Positions 34,851-45,929 are shown, counted from the first letter of the stretch. The stretch is DNA of 64,000 nucleotides from Cadophora sp. MPI-SDFR-AT-0126 (GCA_020747065.1 JAGMVK010000010.1:1612001-1676000), one strand, 5' to 3'. Numbers and translations: made by a program. Notes: generated by a model not told the origin, from the letters alone.

Positions 34851-35449
34851 ATCAACGTTTGATGATGTATGTACGGGAGCTGGAAAAGAGTTGTTGGATA
34901 GATATTCGGAGTTGTTGGCAAGCTGGTGTGTGTGTGTTTGTTTGTCCGATAGGATAGTAGAGGATGGAATTCCAATAGATCTCCATCTCAGAGTTAACAA
35001 AATACTAGAAATGAAAGCTCTCATATGAATGACCGTATAGTCTAGAGGTGCCTACAAAAGCAGACATCCACTTGACCACTTCGGCCCCTCTTTTGGAAAA
35101 CAAGTCTAAAGTCTCATCATCCACAGGGTCGAGGGAGTAGTAGTAGTAGTAGGCGTCGCGAAAAACAAAAAAAGTACCAAGGCCAGTATCAGGAAGTGGG
35201 TTACGGCCGCCAAGTGGACTTGGACTTATGCCTTGGCCTAAACTTCCGAACTAGTTAAACACCTTTCCGATTGTTTTTCCCCTGAAGCGCCGCCCCCCTA
35301 CTCAATTTAGTCGCACCGCAGTGGCTAAACTAAGCCACATCATCGCCAGGAGAGCAAGCTCAACGGGTCCCGATATGTTAAGAGATGTAGGAAGATTGCT
35401 GGTTGGAGAAATGTTTTCTGGTTTTTCTTTTTTCTTTTTTTTTTCTTTT

Positions 35450-35510
35450 TGATCTTTTTGATCTTTTTGATCTTTTTGATCTTTTTGATCTTTTTGATCT
35501 TTTTGAGTTT
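35450..35510. repeat. 9-bp minisatellite (GATCTTTTT)n
   Basis: Seven near-perfect head-to-tail copies of GATCTTTTT, followed by GAGTTTTTT variants. Each full unit contains a GATC site. Confidence 0.85.
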
Positions 35511-35760
35511 TTTGAGTTTTTTGAGTAATCCCACGCGCCCTTTCTCTTCCCTAATTATCATTTCAATGCCTACCCACGACAGACACGAAAAAAAGCTCTC
35601 ACAACTTCACAAACCAGACCAACTGATCTACTCCTACTTCACTTCACAGACCCATCGTTCCTCAGCTCTTCTATCCCCCATGTAATTCTGCGAACACCTC
35701 AAATCACTGGAACAACACTCCCCCTACTCAGATCTTCTCTGAATCCAAAGGTTCGTCCTC

Positions 35761-36156
35761 CTAAAAATTGACCAACATAGCAGTTAAACCCGCTACAGAA
35801 TATCCATCCAAGGCTCCCAGAGCCTTCCTAGCCACGACACCCATGTTCCTCAAGAAGTACTCATACTTCTTCACAAAGCTAGCGCCTTCGTCAGCACGTC
35901 CGACACATTCTCAGCCCCAGGGACTCTTTCAGTGATGAGATCTTTAATTTCTATCACTTTTTCTAGAAGGAAGTGGTATCAAACGTCGATGTGTTTGGTG
36001 CGATTATGGAGTTCTGGATTCCGCGACAGCTTCAGTGCCGCGTTGTTGTCGATTCGCAAAGTGATTGCTTGGATTTGACGCATGAGGTTGAGGTCATTGA
36101 TGAATCTTCGGAGCCAAATACCCTCGCGGGCAGCCTCAGCTTTTTTTGCTGCTGTG
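35761..36156 (-). mobile_element. Ty1/copia retrotransposon relic (RNase H end of pol)
   Basis: The minus strand reads as the C-terminus of a copia polyprotein: EGIWLRRFINDLNL, RIDNNAALKLSRNPELHNRT, KHIDV, YHFLLEKVIE and GAENVSDVLTKALA. The Asp-Asn, KHID and DVLTKAL motifs mark the RNase H domain. It is dead: a TGA at 35,979-35,981 falls where Arg is usual in HIDVRYH, which is a CGA-to-TGA transition. The frame also shifts after KALA before the last part (KKYEYFLRNMGVVARK), which ends at TAG 35,761. No LTRs were found. The left side of the relic (minus-strand upstream) is replaced by a 15-bp minisatellite. Confidence 0.78.
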
Positions 36157-36186
36157 TTTTGGAGCTGGCTGGTTGTGTTGTTGAGT

Positions 36187-36292
36187 TTTGGTATTGCTGG
36201 TTTGGGTATTGCTGGTTTGGGTATTGCTGGTTTGGGTATTGCTGGTTTGGGTATTGCTGGTTTGGGTATTGCTGGTTTGGGTATTGTTGATT
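36187..36292. repeat. 15-bp minisatellite (GGTTTGGGTATTGCT)n
   Basis: About seven tandem copies of a 15-bp unit beside the copia relic. On the plus strand it keeps an open frame (Gly-Leu-Gly-Ile-Ala), a consequence of the unit length being a multiple of three rather than a sign of a gene. Confidence 0.85.
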
Positions 36293-36693
36293 GCTGATTG
36301 AGTTTGAATTGGCAGGGAAGAAGAGATGGAGGGAGGGAGGGAGGACCCTTTCGACCTGCTCTGTTCTGGATTGTTCCTTTTTTCGGTTTTGAATGAGGAG
36401 GATCTTGTATCCTCTATGACAGATTGATCCCTTGATCGATTGAGGTTTTTGAAGCTCTTCGGTTAGCGTCCGGGTTCGGGTCGTCAGTCTCGGTGAAGTT
36501 GTTGTTCTATTTTGGGTTTTCTTTTGGTGTTGGGACTTGGGTTCGGAGTTGGAAGATTGGAGGGTTGGTAAGAATTTAGATGATGAGGTTTGGGTTTGGT
36601 GAGGTAAAGTAAGGTAAGGTGAGATGAGGTGACATGCGGTCTAAGCAAGTCAGTGACTGAGTGATGAACAACGGTGGGGGAATTTAGACTGAC

Positions 36694-36983
36694 CTTCCAC
36701 GACTCAACACAGCCACCAACTCCCAAGTTGGCACATGCAGCCAAGATATAACCAAAAGCGTAACCTTGCCGTAGGATACCTGACATAAGTCCTCTGGCAT
36801 TTACTAGGTAATGTTCAAGAGTCATGGCGATAGCGTTCTCGTAAACACCACCCATGAAGAGACCGAACAGGCTCATAACGGCTAAGAACTCCTTGAAAGT
36901 CTTGCAGTAGATAGTAGCGACTTGAAGCAGACCAAGAATGATCATGTTGAGGATCATAGGGTATTTCCTGCCAAACCTATCTC
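36694..36983 (-). pseudogene. Orphan exon of a JEN-like carboxylate/proton MFS transporter
   Basis: A 290-bp stretch reads as one internal exon of an MFS transporter: GDRFGRKYPMILNM (the loop 2-3 motif), YCKTFKEFLAVMSLFGLFMG, YENAIAMTLEHYLVNARGLM and SGILRQGYAFGYILAAC. These match the JEN1-like carboxylic acid transporter family. The exon has an acceptor (CTCTCGCAG) before it and a donor (GTCAGT) after it. No other transporter exon could be found on either side, where the sequence is low complexity: an Ala-Pro repeat upstream (about 37,340-37,400) and AAGGTAAGGTGAG-type repeats downstream. It is therefore a gene fragment, although its frame is intact. Confidence 0.65.
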
Positions 36984-38123
36984 CTGCGAGAGGGAAGAAG
37001 TGAGAGTATCGTGATGCATGTAATCCTCGAAGAAGAAACTTTCTGGAGATATATGTCGTTTTGAGGACGGTGGTTGTAGTAGAAGTTGGTAGGAGTGGTG
37101 GGTGGAGATGATGTTTGAGAGGGAGGGTGGATGGTGATGACGCCGGCTTGAAAGGGAAATTCAGAATTCGAGCAAGAGAGGGATGGGAGAGAATGAGTGG
37201 TCTTTTCGACTTCTAGATTGTTTGTTTTTGTGATTTTGATTTTGAGGCCGGGAATGTCTCTATTCGATAAAATGTTTTTGCTTTTCATCTCTGGTTTGAG
37301 TTGTCGGTCGAGCGATAAAATCGCTCTTTTTGTGTCCTTCTTTGGAGTTGGAGCCGGAGTTGGCGCTGGAGCTGGCGCTGGAGCTGGAGTACTGGTATTT
37401 TTCATTTCGAGTAAGGTTGATGAAGTAGAGGCTTATGGGGGAGGGTGAAGATGACCCTTAAAAGAGAGGTAGGGAAATTTGGAAGCCGAGAAAGAGAGAG
37501 GATTGAATAGACTTTTAATTACTAGATGATCTTTGTTGAGGATAGATTTGATTTTGCTCAACATGTTTTCGTGAGTTTTGAAGGTTTTGGGACATGGCTC
37601 ATCAACTTGTTTGTTGTCTTTGGAGTTAGAGAGCTAGGTAAGTTTTAGATAAGTGAACCCTAGGTTGAAGTACCTAAGAAATAGCTCTACCATAATGTAT
37701 CATAATGTAACACTTAAAAGGATGCTATCCAATCGTTAATAAGACTTTTGAGACATGAATCTTCCTAACTTGTTTGTTTTCTTTGAAGTTGGAGAGCTGG
37801 GTAAGTTTTAGAAAAGTGAACCCTGGTTTGAAGAAGGTAAGAAAATAGCTCTACCATGATGTCTTAAGATATATCTCAACATATCTCCTCAAGCGACAAA
37901 GAAAGGAGGCGAGGCGCAAGGTCCAAAGGGGCTAGCGTACCGAAAATAAGTGGAGCCGACCCTGTCGCGGAAATGGAAAAGTCGAGGAAAATAAATCTCG
38001 ATGCAATCATCACCTCTCTTGCATATACATCCCCTTCAACACACCTCTCGCAACAACGAACACCTCTTTTTTATACAGCATATTTCGAGATTATTTCGAG
38101 CCCGCTCCTTCCTCGTTTCAATC
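36984..38123. other. Intergenic with direct repeat
   Basis: Holds a GAGCTGGCGCTG-type microsatellite near 37,345-37,390 and an imperfect 107-110 bp direct repeat at 37,592-37,862. The last 250 bp are the promoter and leader of the RRM gene, with CTCTTG/ACACCTC pyrimidine-rich runs. Confidence 0.5.
37592..37862. repeat. Imperfect direct repeat, two units
   Basis: Unit 1 (37,592-37,698) and unit 2 (37,753-37,862) share AACTTGTTTGTT, AGAGCTGGGTAAGTTTTAGA (unit 1 has AGAGCTAGG), AAGTGAACCCT and AAATAGCTCTACCAT. They are separated by 54 bp, in the same orientation. Confidence 0.75.
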
Positions 38124-39432
38124 ATGTAAGTATCAATTCTCTGGTGTGTGGGGTGAGGATAGGTGATGGATTGGGTGCTGTGGTGTTTTGATCATTTTGG
38201 ATGCATCGAGATTCAGAAGCTGGTTGCCATTGCTTCCTTGGACTGCAATGGATGATAAGACAAGCGATTGATCAATCGAAGCTAACTTCCCCCTCTCAGG
38301 CATTTGATCCGTCGCTCCGTCTTCCGCGCCGCCTCGTCGTCCTCAACAACGAGCAGCATCCGCACCCTCAACACCTCCACCCCTTTCGCCCTCCGCTCTA
38401 AAGCTCAACAATCATCAATCATCCCCTCAGCATTCAGACTTTATAGCGACGATGCCCAGAAGAGCACCAACTCTGAGCCCGTCCCGACTTCTGATGGCGA
38501 GAACAGCGCTGTTAATAGAGCTATCAACTCTGCTTCTGAGTCAACACCTGCGTCTTCTGGTGAGGCTCGTGGTTCTCAGGAATACGCTCCCCGCGCTCCT
38601 CGTGAGCCGAGACAGTATGACGATCGCAGAGGTGGGTATGGTGGTGATAGACGTGGTGGATATGGAGGAGATCGTGGAGGAGACAGATATGGTGGTAGCG
38701 GATTCGGTGGCAATCGAGGAGGCATGCAACGTGGTGGTGGACGATCGTTTGAGCCTCGTCCAGCACCCGCACCATCAAATGGTGTTTACGTTGGAAACTT
38801 GCTGTTTGATGTCACTGCTGCAGACCTGGAAAAGGAGTTTCAAGGATTTGGTACTATCCAGAAGGTCACTCTCGCTACTGATGCTAGGGGTTTGAGTAAG
38901 GGGTATGTTGCAATTTCTCTCCATCTCCAAGAGACAAGCAGAATTTGCTTGGGGAATTCTGAATCTTGGCTAATATCATTGCAGATTCGGCTACGTCGAA
39001 TTCGAATCCATCGAGCAAGCCGCCAAGGCCATCGAGGCCAAGCACGAGTCCGTCCTCGAAGGCCGTCGTCTCGTCGTCAACTACATGAACACCACCCGCC
39101 GTGATTCTACAAGAGCGCCCGCCAACCCACCTTCCAAGACTCTGTTCATCGGTAACCTAGCTTTCGAGATGTCCGACGCTGATCTCAACAAGCTCTTCCG
39201 CGATATCAGAAACGTCATTGATGTCCGTGTTGCCATCGACAGACGTACTGGCCAACCTAGAGGATTTGCTCATGCTGATTTCGTGGATGTTGAGAGTGCC
39301 ATCAAAGGCAAGGACGCTTTGGTTGGAAAGGAGGTCTATGGAAGACAGCTGAGAATCGACTTCAGTGCTGGGAGCAGAGAGAGAAGTGGCGATGGTGGCA
39401 TGCGCCGAGGAGATCGTGAGACCTCTTTCTAA
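38124..39432 (+). CDS. Mitochondrial-type RNA-binding protein with two RRM domains
   Basis: RNA-binding protein of 350 residues, probably mitochondrial. Exons: 38,124-38,125, 38,300-38,902 and 38,985-39,432. There is no ATG before RRM-1 in the main exon, but splicing AT (38,124) to G (38,300) makes ATG followed by HLIRRSVFRAASSSST, a basic Ser/Arg presequence. After it come a linker rich in RGG/GYGG repeats (DRRGGYGGDRGG), RRM1 (RNP2 VYVGNL, RNP1 KGFGYVEF across intron 2) and RRM2 (RNP2 LFIGNL, RNP1 RGFAHADF). The glycine-arginine linker could bind RNA or be methylated. Without splicing of intron 1 the first ATG is followed at once by TAA. The family resembles fungal nucleolin-like and mitochondrial RRM proteins; targets are unknown. 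Confidence 0.85.
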
Positions 39433-40673
39433 GCTGCTCGTCTCGTCATTGACATGAGACTGGGAGAGTGAGGGGACGAGTGTATGATGGGTACAACAGT
39501 GTGATATGAGATGAGAGGGAAACATGGCGGTGTAACAAAAGCTGCTAGATCCACATATGCGGATCTCTGGGATGGTGTAGAGGAGCATTTTTGGATCTCG
39601 TCATCTCTCCTACGCTCTTGCTTGTCATAAAGCCCTCTTGTTACGTTACTACTTTTTATGTAAAATAGGGGCTTTTCTTCTTGGGCTTATGGGCATGGCG
39701 TGTGGAATGGTCTCTTGAGATCCTTGAGACAAAAGAAAAGGGGAGAGAAAGAAAGATGCATAGAATTTTACTCCGCTCATGGCATGTACGATGGATTGAT
39801 GGATGGTTCGATAGGTTTTCGTTTGTATGAGGGGAGGTATCAGCGGCTAAATACCTATGTATAAGATAGGTAGCCAGCTGCTCTGCTGTGTTAGAATAAT
39901 TGAGATAGGCTTGCATCTACAATACCTTGTGCTTTACACAATTACCCGTCTGCAATGAAATGACGCTTGTTGACTGGGAATAGAAAATAAGCTTGATCTA
40001 AATCAAGATCTTCTGCAATATCGATAAGTCAATAGGAAAGTACAATAATCCAAATCCCTCTTAATCATTCACAAATGCTCTTGGTCAAAATCCTCTTCAT
40101 GTGATTCCGTCCAAATGCCAAGACTCGTCCACCCGCCGAATGCCGACCTTTCCCAACGCACCTCGGCTCCGCCGCACCCGCAACCCGTCAGAATTTCTCA
40201 CTGCGTCAAAGGTAAGCAAGCAAGCTTCCCCACACTCTTCATTGCATCTGCCCCATTCTCACGTTCTGCATTCTGACATCCCGACGTCTGTCTCTCTTAT
40301 ACACTACAAAACGACAAACCGCACTGATATCACATTTAGAGGTGTTCTTGTTCCCATTTTTCGGAAGAGAAGAAAAGCAAGGGGAAGGAGCAGAGAAGAG
40401 TGATCTGACGTGGCGAACGGAAACTACCTTCGGCGGGGGGTACTGTTTTGAGGATTAATAATTCACGGGTTTGGCTCGGATCGAGGTTATTTTCGAGGGT
40501 TGTTTACATACGATACAATACAGCACTCTACCTGCGAGCGAACATACGAAAATAGATCTGGAATTTGGCAGCGCGATAGAATAACACCGCAGACAAAACA
40601 GCTCGCGGTTCTCCAATCCATACGACACAACGAGAGCAGCCACGCCACGAAACGAACAACAACGCAAGCAAAC
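39433..40673. other. Intergenic, no gene seen
   Basis: 1.2 kb between the RRM gene and PEX5. Short frames are not supported. The last 200 bp are the PEX5 promoter and leader, with an in-frame open stretch back to 40,500 that I judge untranslated because the conserved PEX5 N-terminus starts at 40,674. Confidence 0.5.
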
Positions 40674-42730
40674 ATGTCTTTCATGGGAGGAGCAGAATGC
40701 TCGACTGCTGGGAACCCGCTGAGCCAGTTCACAAAACATGTTCAGGATGACAAGAGTTTACAGAGGGATAGGCTGGTGGGCAGGCCGGGTGGGAGTATGC
40801 AGGGGATGAGGAGTACGGGAGGTGTAGGGATGAGTGGGAGTCAGGATAATGTAGGTTTTTGTTGTACTGCTGGTCTTGTCGTTCGGGAGGAGAGTTGGGA
40901 AGGTTGACAGTAGAGGGGAGGGGAGGGAGTACAATGAGAGAATACCGGCTGACATTCAAGTAGATGATGAACGAGTTCATGCAACAAAATGGCCAGCTCC
41001 CAGAAGCTTTCGCCATGCAGCATGACCTCCACCAGAATCCTCATATGCGAGCGGGCTCGACATCACCAGGCCTCAATGGTTGGGCACAAGAATTCAATCC
41101 GGGCGTAGACCAGGCGAGGATGGAGGCCGCATTCCAGGTTCCTAAAGGCACAGCATTCAGTCCTCAGGATTTTGCTCGCTTCCAACAGATGAATCAGGGT
41201 GCCAGGACAGGCAGTCCTATGGCCCAGCAAATGGGAAATGGATATCAAGGCTACCAATCACCCATGGGAATGAACATGGGCATGAATATGGGAATGGGTA
41301 TGGGCATGGGTATGGGGATGATGAACCATTCACACTTCCAGCAACCGCAGAATTTCCAACAGCAGGACAAAGGAAAGGGCAAGATGATAGAGCTTGATGA
41401 CGAGCATTGGGAGGAGCAATTCAAGCAGATTGATATCCAGGCCAGAGAACAAGACGAGAATTTAGCGGTAGAGGCAGAGTTGGAACAAATGGACAGGTCA
41501 GTCCTTGAATCCGAAACCAATGAATTTGGTGATTTCGAATCTATCTGGAGAGGCATACAAGCTGAGACTGCTGCTGCTAGGGAGTTGGCTGGAGAAGAGA
41601 ATATCGGTCAGCATATGGGCGATTTCGACCAGTGGGATGGCTTTGATGGTCTTGGCACTCATCAACCATTCAGAGATCCACAGTTGGGTGACTACATGTT
41701 TGAGGAGGATAACATTTTCAAGGAAGTGGGAAATCCATTTGAGGAAGGTGTGAGGATCATGCACGAGGGAGGGAACCTCTCATTAGCAGCTCTGGCTTTC
41801 GAAGCAGCTGTACAGAAAGATCCCCAACATATCGACGCCTGGGTCCTTCTAGGCTCAGCACAAGCCCAAAACGAAAAAGAAACACCTGCTATTCGCGCCT
41901 TGGAACAAGCCGTCAAGATCGACCCCAGTAACCTCACAGCTCTCATGGGTCTAGCAGTAAGTTACACCAACGAAGGTTACGACAGCACTGCCTACCGGAC
42001 CCTCGAGCGCTGGCTCTCTGTTAAATACCCCTCCATCATTTCCCCCTCCTCCCTCTCATCCGATGCCGAAATCGGCTTCACAGACCGCCACCTCCTTCAC
42101 GAAAAAGTCACCGAGCTCTTCATTTCCGCCGCTCAACTCTCCCCAGACGGAGAACATATGGATCCCGATGTCCAGGTCGGCCTCGGCGTACTCTTCTACG
42201 GCGCCGAGGAGTACGACAAGGCTGTCGACTGTTTCTCGGCTGCTCTCGCATCCACCGAGTCCGGTGCCTCGACACAAAGAGATCAGGTACATTTACTATG
42301 GAACAGGCTTGGCGCAACCCTCGCCAACAGTGGTCGTTCAGAGGAAGCTATCGCTGCGTATGAAAAGGCCCTCACACTCCGCACGAACTTCGTCCGCGCA
42401 CGCTACAACCTCGGCGTCTCATGCATCAACATAGGCTGTTACGACGAAGCAGCCTCGCATCTCCTCGGCGCTCTCGCCATGCACAAAGTCGTCGAGAATG
42501 AAGGCCGTGAGAAAGCGCGTGATATTCTCAGTGGTGCGGGCGGTCTGGGTGTAGACGCGAATGGTAATGTGAGCGAGGCGGAGCTGGAGAGGATGATCAG
42601 CCAAAACCAGAGTACGAATCTTTATGATACGCTGAGGAGGGTGTTTAGTCAGATGGGGAGGAGGGATCTGGCGGAGCGGGTGGTTGTGGGTATGGATGTT
42701 GAGGCTTTCAGGGGAGATTTTGAATTTTAG
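40674..42730 (+). CDS. PEX5: Peroxisomal targeting signal 1 receptor Pex5
   Basis: Cytosolic import receptor that binds C-terminal SKL-type signals and carries matrix proteins to the peroxisomal docking complex. Two exons (40,674-40,850 and 40,964-42,730) give 647 residues. The conserved N-terminus MSFMGGAECSTAGNPLSQF holds the cysteine (residue 9) that is ubiquitinated for receptor recycling in the family. The first 270 residues are unstructured with aromatic docking motifs: WAQEF, HWEEQF and QWDGF. A Met-Gly run (about 15 alternating residues near 100-120) is unusual. TPR repeats fill the C-terminal half, for example AWVLLGSAQAQNEKETPAI, VHLLWNRLGATLANSGRSEE and ARYNLGVSCINIGCYDEA, as expected for the cargo pocket. 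Length and order match fungal Pex5. Confidence 0.95.
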
Positions 42731-43979
42731 AAGAATGTCTTCGAGTGGGGCGGATTGAAAGGCAGGATGTTAAGAATGCGATGTTTTCGATGGGATGGAA
42801 TGGTAAAATGTCAATAGCATGGGGAAATGGCATATGTGTGTACATGAATGGAAAAAAGAATTCCTCCTCTACTTCTGATCATTCCCGTCTCAAGTCCGAA
42901 ATTTCAAGATCATCCTTTCTGTAGCCAATCCTCTAGGTAGGGAGGACTGTCGTCAAAGTACTTCCGTTTGTCATCGAACCTGAAAGGTTACAGTATTTGC
43001 GCGGCTCTAGTTAGTCGCCGAGATAAAGTTAAGAAAGGCTGTGATATGCAACAGATGGCCTGCAAGGTCGGGGGAGTTTAGCAAGATGGGGAAGATGGAG
43101 GTTGTAATTGACCTGTAGTAAAGTGAATTTGCGAGCGTAAAGGTAAGTTAGTGACTGTGCATGTGGAAAGTTGATTGTGACGACTGCTCGACTGGTGAGA
43201 GATAGGGGAAGCTAGATCTCCTTGTAGAGGGGGAGTTTCTATGGCTGTGAATGTGGTGTTTGAGATGTGATTGCCTCTAGGATGCTGTGATTGATCTAAT
43301 GATAGTCATTGACTTTGGTATACGAAATAACTCGATGTAAAAACTATAAAGTCGCATTATTCGTACGTGCTTGAAACTGCTTGGTGTCAGAGGTGAATGG
43401 TACTGCTGTGGGGTTTTGGTAATTAAGCGAGCCTTTGTTTACTTCAGTATTGGGAGAGATGTGTGTTCAGCTGAAGTAGGTTGCTATGTCAACAAGATCG
43501 CGATGTGCAACAAAATATAATTCTTCAAGTATACGAGCAGATTGAGGAGTATTCACTGTGGTGAATGAGGTGTCTGTTGTTGTTCTTGGGGTTGGGGGGG
43601 GGGGGGGGCGGTTCATGCGCTGGGGTGATGAAGTGAAGAAACAGTTCCAAGTCCTCGGTCCCCCAGACACCACTTTCCTATAACACTGAAAAACAACGTA
43701 ATAAAAGGACAGTAAGCCCATCGACAGATAGAAGACAATTGAGGATGGTAGAGAAGGTGCAGAAGAGAAGATGGCCTCCAAAAGACCTCTTCGGACAGCC
43801 TGGCTAGCCAACCATCCGAGTCTCAAGTAAGGTGCATCCAAAGATGCCAAGTGAATAGACCAGGCTCACCCCTTCTTATTATCTCTCTCGAAACCTTCGA
43901 GTGGAAAGCTGTGCCACTCCTCCAGCCAGTTTCCACTACCAGGCCAAAGCCTTCTGACGACCTAGTACGGACCCTGGAG
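42731..43979. other. Intergenic, no gene seen
   Basis: 1.25 kb between the ends of two converging genes. It has a run of 15 G at about 43,594-43,608. A GCGATGTGCAACA match to the core of the dispersed repeat lies near 43,496. The 127-codon minus frame across the G run is not convincing. Confidence 0.5.
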
Positions 43980-45929
43980 TCAGTTTTGAATGATAATTTG
44001 GACCGAGGTTGACTGCCTGAGATAGAACGAGACTTGAGAGAAAGATAGTAACGATAACAAGGAATAGACCACTAGAGCTGGGTTACTCACCGGTTCCACT
44101 TGTGCCGTCAATATATCTTGGTCAGGATCACTCAGCCTGATAGTCCGCCCCGTGGCTAGTCCATCACCCCATTCATCGCATCTATCAATCTCCTTCACCT
44201 CCAAATTACCCGTGAAGTTTCTTGCAAGCTTCCATGCCTTTGCAATCCGACTAACAACCTCCATAACCCCATAGGCATCGGCCGGGTGATGCACATTTGG
44301 CTCCCCAAAGAACCCACCTCCACGTATGAACACCTGCAGAGTCTCCAGCCTCTGTGCGCCTGGCTTCTTCCCAGATGAAATGCAGTGAAAGATTTCTTGT
44401 GCCAGTGTAGCATCCAGCGCGCAGTTCACCAGCATATCCATCACATGGCCATTCCGTGGATTCACCTCCTGGAAGGCGCTGCTCTCAACAGGGAAGAACT
44501 GTTGTAAATATTCGTCCCAGGAAGGATTATTAAAAATCTCAAACTCATCTTCTGACAGGGTTCGCAGACATGTACGATTGTCGCAGTTTAGGCCAAGTCG
44601 TAGGTGCTGCAACTGGGACATCGATCCGAGAGCGGTGTAGATTGCTTGCTCGGCTTTGTCGCCTTTCGATCTCGGTACCCCGATTTCCAGTTCTCTTAGT
44701 GATGGACACCGACGGCTCATCTCTTGGACTTGAAATGCATTAAATTTCAGAGATTCGAGATGTCCGAAAGTCCACAGTGATAGCTGGCGTAGGGATGCGC
44801 CGTGTTGCCCGAGAATTGCGGTAAAAATGTTACCAGCCAATGGATTGGCCCAAATGCGCAGTGACCGTAAAGGGGAAACGCTGTAGATGAAAGAACTGAA
44901 GGCTTCACTGTATGACTCTCGGCTATCTTGTTCAGCCCAACAGTCGATGGACAACTTGAGTTCACAAAGTGACTTGAAAGGCGCCTTCGCTGCCAGCCAG
45001 CTTAACATTCCCTCTTCTATTGGCTTATCCAATATGAGAGTACGAAGCAAAGATAAGTCAACAAACCCATCCCAGTCCTTGTCGAAGTGTTCTTGGCAGA
45101 GTTGCAATCTCACCAGAGGACAACGACGTCTAATCTCCTTCCGATCGTCGACTGAGACGAGGCGATTAGTGGTAGTTACCCAATCTGACGCTTGCATGAA
45201 ATTCTCGATCGAGGGTGGAGGGGAAATGCCGTTCAGGTAAAGGCTTTTCAACATGGGCGCAAGAGCCAACGCGACACGTGCGTCTCTGTAATGCTCGGTC
45301 GCTATTCCTTCTAAATGTGGCGAAGTGATGAGCCTATACTCGAACACTTGCAAATCCGGCCTATTGTGTGAGCCAAGACAGAAAGTCTCAAGATGAAGTC
45401 TACACCTCGACGAGTGAGTCTGGTGTAGTGCTTCCAGAAGACAGGGGGAAAATTGGTTCTTGCAAGCGAATACAATCTCTCGGAGAGCTGGTAGTAGTGT
45501 AATCAAGCGTGCCAAGGGAAGCCACGCGTGATCCTCGTCCAAAATCCTGTGAGCTTCCCCATCATAGCCAATACATCTGTGCCATCGCCACTGCTGTTCT
45601 AGCCGACCTTCTTTCCATTGTCGAATAGGCCCTTGACGAAGCTCGCCCTTGTCTTCTCGTTCTAGTGGCAAAATACCATCTATTCGCAAATGGTATACCG
45701 ATTCTAGGCAAGACGATCGCGTAAGCGTGTTTGACAAGTAGTCAACATCCAGTTGAAGCTGTTCACGACTCAATACATTGATATAAACAGTTCGAAATAA
45801 CGGGGCGCTCGCAGCCAGATATATTTGCCTGCTAACGAGCCTTAAGGCCTTTAATGCGAAAGGATCGAGATGCTCGCATATTGCTTGGAGAATTTCTGGC
45901 GGAGTAGAGTTCCAGTCGAGAGTTGACAT
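43980..45929 (-). CDS. F-box protein
   Basis: Probable substrate adaptor of an SCF ubiquitin ligase. The F-box is at the N-terminus (residues about 5-50): WNSTPPEILQAICEHLDPFA, then LKALRLVSRQIYLAASAPLF. The rest consists of irregular leucine-rich segments (LRTLILDKPIEEGM, LRQLSLWTFGHLESL, LRELEIGVP) that could bind the target. Near the 3' end a GTGAGT follows QVEP; removing an intron from there to a CAG near 44,006 joins SVQIIIQN and the same TGA. Since both the spliced and unspliced readings stay in frame, the intron is probable but not certain. Length is about 630-649 residues, usual for fungal F-box/LRR proteins. Target unknown. Confidence 0.8.
   Translation of the reverse strand: MSTLDWNSTPPEILQAICEHLDPFALKALRLVSRQIYLAASAPLFRTVYINVLSREQLQLDVDYLSNTLTRSSCLESVYHLRIDGILPLEREDKGELRQGPIRQWKEGRLEQQWRWHRCIGYDGEAHRILDEDHAWLPLARLITLLPALREIVFACKNQFSPCLLEALHQTHSSRCRLHLETFCLGSHNRPDLQVFEYRLITSPHLEGIATEHYRDARVALALAPMLKSLYLNGISPPPSIENFMQASDWVTTTNRLVSVDDRKEIRRRCPLVRLQLCQEHFDKDWDGFVDLSLLRTLILDKPIEEGMLSWLAAKAPFKSLCELKLSIDCWAEQDSRESYSEAFSSFIYSVSPLRSLRIWANPLAGNIFTAILGQHGASLRQLSLWTFGHLESLKFNAFQVQEMSRRCPSLRELEIGVPRSKGDKAEQAIYTALGSMSQLQHLRLGLNCDNRTCLRTLSEDEFEIFNNPSWDEYLQQFFPVESSAFQEVNPRNGHVMDMLVNCALDATLAQEIFHCISSGKKPGAQRLETLQVFIRGGGFFGEPNVHHPADAYGVMEVVSRIAKAWKLARNFTGNLEVKEIDRCDEWGDGLATGRTIRLSDPDQDILTAQVEPVSNPALVVYSLLSLLSFSQVSFYLRQSTSVQIIIQN

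Larger units (their letters stand above)
33444..35760. other. Intergenic with simple repeats
   Basis: 2.3 kb downstream of the bHLH gene. It contains a degenerate (GGTA)n tract (about 34,757-34,850) and a (GATCTTTTT)n minisatellite (about 35,450-35,510). The frames spanning these repeats are low complexity (poly-KKIKK, poly-Thr/Pro/Tyr) and were not taken as genes. Confidence 0.5.

Noticed and set aside
35340..35561. Lys/Ile-rich 73-codon frame
   Set aside because: It is created by the 9-bp GATCTTTTT array, whose length is a multiple of three.
36977..37405. Ala-Pro repeat protein frame
   Set aside because: It comes from a GAGCTGGCGCTG-type microsatellite, and the rest of the frame has no structure. 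It is not an upstream exon of the JEN-like fragment because the phases do not fit.
43467..43850. 127-codon minus-strand frame across the G run
   Set aside because: It includes a poly-Pro stretch made by 15 C on that strand and has no family signal.
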